Origin: Spirochaetota bacterium
Lineage (GTDB): Bacteria; Spirochaetota; UBA4802; UBA5550
DNA length: 10,496 nt
Assembly (NCBI GenBank): GCA_022704585.1
Contig: JAKJGD010000031.1
Coordinates: forward strand, 1-10,496
Reading direction: 5' to 3'
Shown here: positions 5,047-10,496 of the stretch, piece by piece
Layout of the letters: each line of letters begins with the position of its first letter
Position numbering within the stretch: the first letter of the stretch is position 1
Position numbers and translations under genes: made by a program
The notes under the pieces: generated by a model
The model's database searches: none
What the model saw: the letters and a program-made list of their open reading frames with translations, nothing else
Told to the model about the DNA's origin: nothing

Positions 5047-6396
5047 TTGAAAAAACTTGTTATCATTGGAGGCAGCGATGCGGGTATCAGCGCTGCGCTG
5101 AGGGCCCGGGAAACCGATCCCGGGCTTACTCCAACCATCATCGTTGCCGATGAGTTTCCCAATTACAGTATCTGCGGATTGCCGTATTACATCAGCCGGG
5201 ATGTCGTCGGCTGGAAAAACCTGGCGCACAGGACAAAAGAAGATATCGAGCAGGAAGGGATCAACCTGTTGCTCCGGCACACCGCCCGATCAATCGATGC
5301 ACGGTCAAAACAGGTCTCCGCTACAGATCTGGAGGGCAACACAAAGCTGATCGATTACGACAGGCTTATTATCGCCACCGGGGCAGAATCTGTCAGGCCG
5401 AAGATCCCGGGAATCGATGCCGCCGGGGTTTTTTTCCTGCGCTGGCTTCCGGATTGCTTTGCAATTGACGATTTCATTTCCAAAAAAAATCCGGAAACTG
5501 CCATGATTATCGGAGGAGGCTTTATCGGGATGGAGATGGCTGAGGCACTGATGAAGCGGGGCCTTCAGGTGACTGTCGTTGAATTTGCCGAATCGGTCAT
5601 GCCTACCTTCAGTCCCGGCCTGGGGATTAAAATAACTGAGGTCCTTACCGGCAACGGCGTTGCTGTCCGCAACAACGTCGCAATCGAATCCATCGACCTC
5701 CGGAACGGGAAGCTCACTGTACGCGGAACGAACGGTTTCAATATGACAGTAGACATGGTGCTGGTTTCTGTCGGTGCAGCTCCCGGTACGGAGCTCGGGC
5801 GGACTATCGGAATCGAAACCGGCATCAGGGGAGCATTCAAAGTCAATCGCAGAATGGAGACCGGCATACCCGATATTTACTCTGCCGGCGATTGCGCGGA
5901 AACCTATCATGGCATATTGCGGAAAAATGTTTACATGCCGCTGGGCACGGTGGCGCACAAACAGGGAAGGGTCGCGGGAGAGAACGCCGCCGGCGGTGAC
6001 CGGGAGTTCGCCGGATATTTCGGCACACAGTCCGTCAAGATATTCGACAGGGTGATCGCGAAAACCGGCCTGGGCGAAAGGGAGGCCCGGGAAGCAGGGT
6101 TTGATCCCGTGAGCGTTGATTTTGAGACCTGGGACCACAAGGTATATTACCCGCCGGCGGATAGATTATTCATACGTGTTACCGCCGACAGGCAGTCAAA
6201 GAAAATACTTGGCGCAGAGATGGCCGGGGCGTATAAGACCGAGGTTTCTAAAAGGATCGATATTTTTTCAACCGCGATTTTACACGACACTACCGTGCGG
6301 GATTTCAGCGATTATGATTTGAGCTATACGCCGCCCCTGAGCAGTCCCTGGGACCCGGTCCAGATGGCTGTACAAAAGCTCGAGCTGATGATCTGA
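5047..6396 (+). CDS. CoA-disulfide reductase / NAD(P)H polysulfide reductase-like flavoprotein
   Basis: A 449-residue FAD-dependent pyridine nucleotide-disulfide oxidoreductase. In order: FAD-binding IIGGSDAG (6-13), single redox cysteine C43 in SICGLPYYI, ATGAE (110-114), NAD(P)-binding IIGGGFIG (154-161), second FAD motif YSAGDCAE (278-285), then a dimerisation domain ending DLSYTPPLSSPWDP (424-437). The single Cys at about 43 followed by GLPYY is the hallmark of the CoA-disulfide reductase, Npsr and Nox group, which reduces disulfides, polysulfide or O2 with NAD(P)H. There is no C-terminal rhodanese domain. Substrate cannot be decided from sequence. It starts with TTG 82 bases after acr3 and is followed 14 bases later by the radical SAM gene. 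In this context a role in thiol homeostasis during metal(loid) stress is plausible, but this is inference. Confidence 0.88.
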   Translation: MKKLVIIGGSDAGISAALRARETDPGLTPTIIVADEFPNYSICGLPYYISRDVVGWKNLAHRTKEDIEQEGINLLLRHTARSIDARSKQVSATDLEGNTKLIDYDRLIIATGAESVRPKIPGIDAAGVFFLRWLPDCFAIDDFISKKNPETAMIIGGGFIGMEMAEALMKRGLQVTVVEFAESVMPTFSPGLGIKITEVLTGNGVAVRNNVAIESIDLRNGKLTVRGTNGFNMTVDMVLVSVGAAPGTELGRTIGIETGIRGAFKVNRRMETGIPDIYSAGDCAETYHGILRKNVYMPLGTVAHKQGRVAGENAAGGDREFAGYFGTQSVKIFDRVIAKTGLGEREAREAGFDPVSVDFETWDHKVYYPPADRLFIRVTADRQSKKILGAEMAGAYKTEVSKRIDIFSTAILHDTTVRDFSDYDLSYTPPLSSPWDPVQMAVQKLELMI

Positions 6397-6410
6397 CCCC
6401 TATCTGTTCC

Positions 6411-7514
6411 ATGAACACACGTGAAAATTTCTACATCGTGTTCAGGCCGGAAAAGCAATATGTTTCCCCTGCCGTGACCCAGGTCTATATTGAGCTTTCC
6501 TCTCACTGCAATCTCGCGTGTAGAAGTTGTGTCAGGAACTCCATCGTGGATTTCAAAAAGGCCCATTTCTCCCCGGCCCTGATGCGGAAGCTTCTTCCGA
6601 TGCTGAAAAAACTGCGTCTCCAGAGGATCGTCCTGCTCGGCTTCGGGGAGGCGCTCTGCAACCCGCACATCCGGACGCTGCTCTCGTCCCTGCGCAGGCT
6701 GGATACGCGCATCGTCCTGGTCACCAATGCGGCGTTTCTAACCGATGAGATGTCCGCCTTTTTACTGGGCCTTCCCCTGGACGAGATATTCGTGTCATGG
6801 GATGATGATATCGGCGGCTCCAGCGCTATAATCCGCCCGGGGATAGAAGCGGCTGACTTTCGCAGAAATATCGAGGCGCTCTCGCAAATAAAGGCATCCT
6901 CCGGGAACCGGCAGACGGTCCTCGGCCTCGAGATGGTAGCCACTAAAAGCAACCACCGGTTCCTGACCGACACCATAGGATACGGTCGCTCAATCGGGAT
7001 CCAATCCTTCATCGTTACAAATCTCTATCCCTACGCGGAAAACATGTCCAACGAAATCCTCTACGATACCGATACGCGGCCCCTGGTAGATTTGAGAAAA
7101 ATCCTCAAGCGGGAAATAAAGCGCAATGACGTGCGGGTTGCGAATCAGAAGGCTGACGTTAACCGGCGATGTCCCTTCATCGAGAGAGGCACGCTGTTCG
7201 TAACGGCACGGGGCGAGATAGCCCCCTGCCCGGAGCTCGCGTACACCCACCCTGCCTACTATTTCGGATACAAACGAATGCACAACAGTTTTATTGCTGG
7301 AGACACCAATCGCCATACCCTGGCCCAGGCCTGGGACAATACGACGTTTATTGAGCTGAGGGAAAAATTCCGGTATTATGATTTTCCGAATTGCGTCTAC
7401 TGCTACCGGCCCGACATGTGTTACAAGCGAACCGTGGAAGATACGGACTGCTACTGGAACCCCACACCCTGCGGCGAATGCCTGTGGGCCAAGGACATAG
7501 TCATCTGTCCGTAA
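6411..7514 (+). CDS. Radical SAM protein with SPASM-type C-terminal domain
   Basis: A 367-residue protein. The radical SAM cluster motif is C33-x3-C37-x2-C40 in SSHCNLACRSC, followed by GFGEALCNP (the GGE-like SAM-binding motif) and a TIM-barrel-like region to about 240. The C-terminal part is cysteine-rich: C254, G268-x4-C273, C328-x2-C331-x5-C337, C347, C354-x2-C357 and C366, fitting a SPASM domain with auxiliary Fe-S clusters. The end CGECLWAKDIVICP resembles, from memory, SPASM proteins associated with tungsten aldehyde oxidoreductases, but no such oxidoreductase or precursor peptide gene is in the window. The reaction is unknown. ATG 6411 has no good ribosome site; with a 14-base gap to the flavoprotein gene, coupling is likely. 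It converges on the chemoreceptor gene with 24 bases between stops and no visible terminator. Confidence 0.88.
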   Translation: MNTRENFYIVFRPEKQYVSPAVTQVYIELSSHCNLACRSCVRNSIVDFKKAHFSPALMRKLLPMLKKLRLQRIVLLGFGEALCNPHIRTLLSSLRRLDTRIVLVTNAAFLTDEMSAFLLGLPLDEIFVSWDDDIGGSSAIIRPGIEAADFRRNIEALSQIKASSGNRQTVLGLEMVATKSNHRFLTDTIGYGRSIGIQSFIVTNLYPYAENMSNEILYDTDTRPLVDLRKILKREIKRNDVRVANQKADVNRRCPFIERGTLFVTARGEIAPCPELAYTHPAYYFGYKRMHNSFIAGDTNRHTLAQAWDNTTFIELREKFRYYDFPNCVYCYRPDMCYKRTVEDTDCYWNPTPCGECLWAKDIVICP

Positions 7515-7538
7515 GATTGCGACCGTCCCCGTGGCCGG

Positions 7539-9122
7539 CTATGCGCCGTTACCACTCATCCCGGCGGCCTCTTTTTCCCTGAGCGAAGTTATCTTTTCCC
7601 TGAGATCCTTCGCCATGGAGGCGATATCGCGCGAGTGGCCCGTAATGTCCTCGGCGCGAGACGCGTTGGTCTGGGACAATTGGTTGATGTCCGTGATGGT
7701 CTTCATCACCTCCATTGCCGCGGTTTTCTGCTCGACTGAGGCGGTCGTTATCTCCTCGGACCGCTGCTTCACGGTATTGACCGCACCGTGCGCCCTGCCG
7801 GTCGAATCTATCGCCGTTTCCATCGCTTTGTTTACAGCCGCGATCATGCGGTTCGATTCCTCGACGCCGGAGAGTATCTCGCGCATGAGTTTCACCGTGT
7901 CCTCCACGCCGGACATGCCCTTCACGATCTCGCTCTCGCTCTTGGCGATCAGCACCGCGATCTCCTTGACGCTGGACGAGGTCTGGTCGGCGAGCTTGGA
8001 TATCTCATCGGCGACTACCGCGAAGCCTCGGCCGTAATCACCCGCCCGGGCCGCCTCGATGGCCGCATTCAGCGACAGGAGGTTGATGCGGTCGGATATG
8101 TCGTTTATAATGCCGAGAATGCCCGTCATCTCTTTTGACGTGGATCCGATCGCACTTATGGTCGTGTCCATCCGCCCGATCGATTCTTCGCCCGCACGGG
8201 CGTTCGCGGCGATGGCATCCGTCCGCGCCATGGCCACCGTGATCCGCGACTCCATGTCACGCGCCAGCCCCACCAGCTCGTTCATTCCCTTCATGAGGTC
8301 TTCCATCATCTCGGACTGCCGCTGGGCGCTGGTGCTCACCTGCTCGGCGCCGGAAGAGATCTCCTCCATCGTGGCAGTGATCTCCTCTATCGAGGAGGCC
8401 TGCCCCTGGATGTTTTCGGCGAAATGCAGCGCATCGCCCGACAGGTCCCGCGACGAGTCGTCGAGCCGCGCAGACACGCTCCGCATCGATCCCATCAGTA
8501 CCTCATTGATGTCGCGCTGCTCCCGCTGTATCCGCTCCGCGTCCTCCATGCGGAGCCGCCGGGCGGTCTCGTTGATATTGCCCATCATCAGGGTGATGAC
8601 GAACGAGATGATGAGCGTGATGCTCATCGACATGAGGACGACGCCCCGGACGGCAGGGTCAACAATTTCCGACGGGATAACGGTGGCGATCATCGCCGTC
8701 TCAGCCAGGACCACAATGGCAACAAGAACCCATCTTTTACAGAAGAGCATCGAGAAAAGCACCGGCATCATGTAGGCAAACTCGCTGACCAGGAAGCGCT
8801 GCCCGGACCCGGAGGCCTCGGTTCCCTTAACGTTTAAAATCAGCGCGGTCAGCACGCCGAAGGCGAGTATGGTCACTGCCGTGTTATACCATCCGGACGC
8901 GACGAGCACCATGCCTGCTCCCAGGAGAAGTATGATCCCAAACACGATAATGTTCAGCGGCTGGAAGATCCCCTGCTGGATAAGCAGGTTCATGATGATG
9001 ATAAAAGCGACAAGTATCGGAAGGACGATAATGAAGAAATACCAGATGGCCCTGACCCTTCCGCGGAGTTCGTATGACTTGCCCTCGTATCGCTTCAGGA
9101 TCCTGTCAACTCCGAAATTCAT
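7539..9122 (-). CDS. Methyl-accepting chemotaxis protein with six membrane spans
   Basis: A 527-residue chemoreceptor. Six hydrophobic segments lie at about 26-48, 54-75, 79-97, 109-127, 131-149 and 158-180, with only short loops, so there is no periplasmic ligand domain. No HAMP is evident; a charged helix (186-225) leads into the signalling hairpin. The tip that docks CheA/CheW is recognisable at 335-385 (INLLSLNAAIEAARAGDYGRG then FAVVADEISKLADQT), with coiled-coil arms on both sides rich in S/T and E/Q as methylation sites. It signals to the flagellar motor through CheA; the stimulus may be membrane state, energy or a hydrophobic ligand (inference). GAGAGG lies about six bases ahead of the ATG. 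It has its own consensus promoter. The tip wording and six-span layout look spirochaete-like to me, which is weak taxonomic evidence. Confidence 0.92.
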   Translation of the reverse strand: MNFGVDRILKRYEGKSYELRGRVRAIWYFFIIVLPILVAFIIIMNLLIQQGIFQPLNIIVFGIILLLGAGMVLVASGWYNTAVTILAFGVLTALILNVKGTEASGSGQRFLVSEFAYMMPVLFSMLFCKRWVLVAIVVLAETAMIATVIPSEIVDPAVRGVVLMSMSITLIISFVITLMMGNINETARRLRMEDAERIQREQRDINEVLMGSMRSVSARLDDSSRDLSGDALHFAENIQGQASSIEEITATMEEISSGAEQVSTSAQRQSEMMEDLMKGMNELVGLARDMESRITVAMARTDAIAANARAGEESIGRMDTTISAIGSTSKEMTGILGIINDISDRINLLSLNAAIEAARAGDYGRGFAVVADEISKLADQTSSSVKEIAVLIAKSESEIVKGMSGVEDTVKLMREILSGVEESNRMIAAVNKAMETAIDSTGRAHGAVNTVKQRSEEITTASVEQKTAAMEVMKTITDINQLSQTNASRAEDITGHSRDIASMAKDLREKITSLREKEAAGMSGNGA

Positions 9123-9191
9123 GGATTACCTCTCAGTACAGGAATATACAATCGTTTAAGATTTCGCTTGGGAAAGCTCGGTCAGGATTAA

Positions 9192-9220
9192 ATTATACGC
9201 TAGTGAGCCGAATCTGTCAA
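9192..9220 (-). promoter_or_regulatory. Perfect-consensus sigma70 promoter of the chemoreceptor gene
   Basis: On the minus strand TTGACA (9215-9220) and TATAAT (9192-9197) are both exact consensus hexamers with the optimal 17-base spacer. TSS would be near 9185, leaving a leader of about 63 bases. Such a match is unusual for a chemoreceptor gene, many of which use sigma28. Confidence 0.85.
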
Positions 9221-9250
9221 GATGAAGAAAAACAAGAGCGGATAAATTGT

Positions 9251-9265
9251 ATTATGTGACATAAT
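9251..9265. promoter_or_regulatory. Perfect 15-base palindrome between glycosyltransferase and chemoreceptor genes
   Basis: ATTATGT (9251-9257), a single G, and ACATAAT (9259-9265) are exact inverted arms. It starts five bases after the stop of the minus-strand glycosyltransferase gene and lies about 66-80 bases upstream of the chemoreceptor TSS. The one-base spacer is too short for an RNA terminator loop, so a dimeric regulator site is more likely. Confidence 0.5.
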
Positions 9266-9269
9266 GGCG

Positions 9270-10496
9270 TCAGATGTACCGGCGATACACTCCCACGATC
9301 TCACGAACAGCCTTCTCCCAGTTGAAATGCTCTTTCACGCGCTCGATGCCGGCTCGTCCCAGTTCCCGCATTCGCTTGGGATCTGCCAGGAGCCCGTTCA
9401 CCGCGTCGGCGATCGCCTCATGGTCCCGCGCAGGAACAACCACGCCCGCGTCTCCCACCACCTCTGGAAGTGCACCGCCATCGCTCGAGATGACCGGCAC
9501 GCTGCAGGACATGGCCTCGGCTGCCGGCAGGCCGAACCCCTCGTACACAGACGGTACGATCGCCAGCTCGGCCTCGCTGTAATGCCGGACCAGTTCCTCG
9601 GTGGAGGTCTTGCCGGTGAAATCGACGCGGCCTCCGAGCCCGAGGGTACTCATCAACCTGTCGGTGACCTTGCGGTGGGGCGCGCCCCCGTCCACGGCGG
9701 TGACCGTTGCGCTTTTAGCGATGCGCGGCATCGCCTTCAGGAGATAGGCGAACCCCTTCTTGCCGTCCTCGATGTTGCCGACGAATATGATCTTCCCCTT
9801 CTTCTTTTTTATGCCGGGCAGGGGGCGGAACACGTTCCGGTCGATTCCGTTATACACCACGGTCTGCTGCTCCAGCGGCACGCCGAAGTCGCGGTTGATT
9901 GCCCGCTTCGAATCCTCCGATACGGTGATGATATGGTCCAGCCGCTTCGACACGATCGACTGCATCAGGGTCGGATAGAACATGACGGTCTTGAGCTTGT
10001 TCTTGAACTTCTGGGTGCGCTCCAGCACGTTCACCAGGTCAATGGAGAGCGGGTGATGGATCGTCGCGATGACCGGTATGCCAAAGCTCTTCATCATAAG
10101 AAGGCCGTAACCGACGGACTGGTTGTCGTGGATGACGTCAAACCGGTGCCGCTCATGAAGCTTTCGGAGGAGGATATAGGCGCGCCAGCCGAAGGTGCTG
10201 ATCTCGGAGAAAGCGCCCGTGCGGCTGGCCAGGTACTCGTAGAAGTTGAGCGGGCGGAGGATCGCGAAGGGATCTTCCGGCTCTATGATGTCCAGCTTCT
10301 TGCGCACAAAGTACTGGTTGTTATGTATCGTATGCAGGATGACGCCCTTCATGGGAAAGGGATACGGCGGGCCCACGATTGCATGCACCTCGTGGCCCTG
10401 GCGAACCATCTCGTCCGCAATGTACTTGAGATAAATGCCCTGCCCGCCCGAATAGGGGTTCCCCCGGTAGCAGAGGAGACAGATGCGGAGGGGGCG
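9270..10496 (-). CDS. GT4-family glycosyltransferase, N-terminus cut by window edge
   Basis: The reading frame is open from the window edge (10496) to TGA at 9270-9272, giving 408 visible residues. The ATG at 10407-10409 is not the real start: 29 codons upstream read RPLRICLLCYRGNPYSGGQGIYLKY and onward, the first strand and glycine loop of a GT-B fold, so only a few N-terminal residues are missing. The C-terminal half has KKKGKIIFVGNIEDGKKGF, VPSVYEGFGLPAAEAMSCSVPVIS and GGALPEVVGDAG, with the E-x7-E pair (visible residues 319 and 327) that binds the nucleotide-sugar donor in GT4 enzymes. It transfers a sugar from an activated donor to a glycan, lipid or small-molecule acceptor, probably at the cytoplasmic face of the membrane; donor and acceptor cannot be told. 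It is the last gene before the chemoreceptor on this strand. Confidence 0.9.
   Translation of the reverse strand, partial: RPLRICLLCYRGNPYSGGQGIYLKYIADEMVRQGHEVHAIVGPPYPFPMKGVILHTIHNNQYFVRKKLDIIEPEDPFAILRPLNFYEYLASRTGAFSEISTFGWRAYILLRKLHERHRFDVIHDNQSVGYGLLMMKSFGIPVIATIHHPLSIDLVNVLERTQKFKNKLKTVMFYPTLMQSIVSKRLDHIITVSEDSKRAINRDFGVPLEQQTVVYNGIDRNVFRPLPGIKKKKGKIIFVGNIEDGKKGFAYLLKAMPRIAKSATVTAVDGGAPHRKVTDRLMSTLGLGGRVDFTGKTSTEELVRHYSEAELAIVPSVYEGFGLPAAEAMSCSVPVISSDGGALPEVVGDAGVVVPARDHEAIADAVNGLLADPKRMRELGRAGIERVKEHFNWEKAVREIVGVYRRYI

Noticed and set aside
5305..6138. 277-codon minus-strand open frame
   Set aside because: Antisense to the flavoprotein whose FAD and NAD motifs are intact; no motif in the shadow frame.
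8059..8775. 238-codon plus-strand open frame
   Set aside because: Antisense to the chemoreceptor signalling domain; the Ser/Met/Arg-rich translation is typical of a shadow.
1..10496. CRISPR array, tRNA, rRNA or insertion sequence
   Set aside because: I saw no regularly spaced direct repeats, no cloverleaf or rRNA-like segments, and no transposase or flanked terminal repeats. The hairpin block at 202-401 has differing, not repeated, arms.

Overview
This window centres on a mercury-methylation locus. The core is a tightly packed plus-strand run: hgcA (corrinoid membrane protein with the NVWCAAGK cap-helix motif), hgcB (two [4Fe-4S] ferredoxin with a terminal Cys-Cys), an ArsR-family repressor gene, and an ACR3-type arsenite efflux permease gene. 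hgcA and hgcB overlap by 4 bases and the regulator follows 14 bases later. A clear sigma70-type promoter (TTGACG, 17-base spacer, TATATT) precedes hgcA, with an imperfect palindrome over its -10, which is a natural candidate operator for the ArsR protein. After a short AT-rich gap come a CoA-disulfide-reductase-like flavoprotein and a radical SAM/SPASM protein, also on the plus strand.

Organism: hgcAB, ferredoxins, a hemerythrin-like protein and a likely FNR/CRP-type promoter point to an anaerobic or micro-oxic bacterium. DNA is moderately GC-rich in genes and AT-rich between them. The chemoreceptor (six membrane spans, no HAMP, tip text of the GRGFAVVADEISKLAD type) looks spirochaete-like to me, but Desulfobacterota, Nitrospirota and other hgcAB carriers cannot be excluded. 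The taxon is inference and low confidence.

Layout: 1-30 is the last nine codons of a universal stress protein (USP) gene, with its terminator at 59-90. 91-445 has no secure gene but is unusually rich in hairpins. 470-913 is a second USP gene with a perfect intrinsic terminator at 945-975. 1003-1763 (minus) is a hemerythrin-ferredoxin operon driven by a promoter with an FNR/CRP-like box centred at -41.5. 2001-4964 is the hgcA-hgcB-arsR-acr3 unit. 5047-7514 is the flavoprotein plus radical SAM pair, which runs convergently into the chemoreceptor gene (7539-9122, minus). That gene has a perfect-consensus TTGACA-17-TATAAT promoter and a 15-base palindrome upstream. 9270-10496 (minus) is a GT4 glycosyltransferase cut by the window edge at its N-terminus.

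How the genes fit: HgcA transfers a methyl group to Hg(II) from its corrinoid and HgcB is thought to keep that cofactor reduced. The ArsR protein and ACR3 pump suggest that methylation is under thiophilic metal(loid) control in this genome. The downstream flavoprotein is a thiol/disulfide or polysulfide reductase type and may belong to the same stress response, but co-transcription is not shown. The hemerythrin-ferredoxin operon reads as an O2/NO-responsive module regulated separately from the hgc unit.
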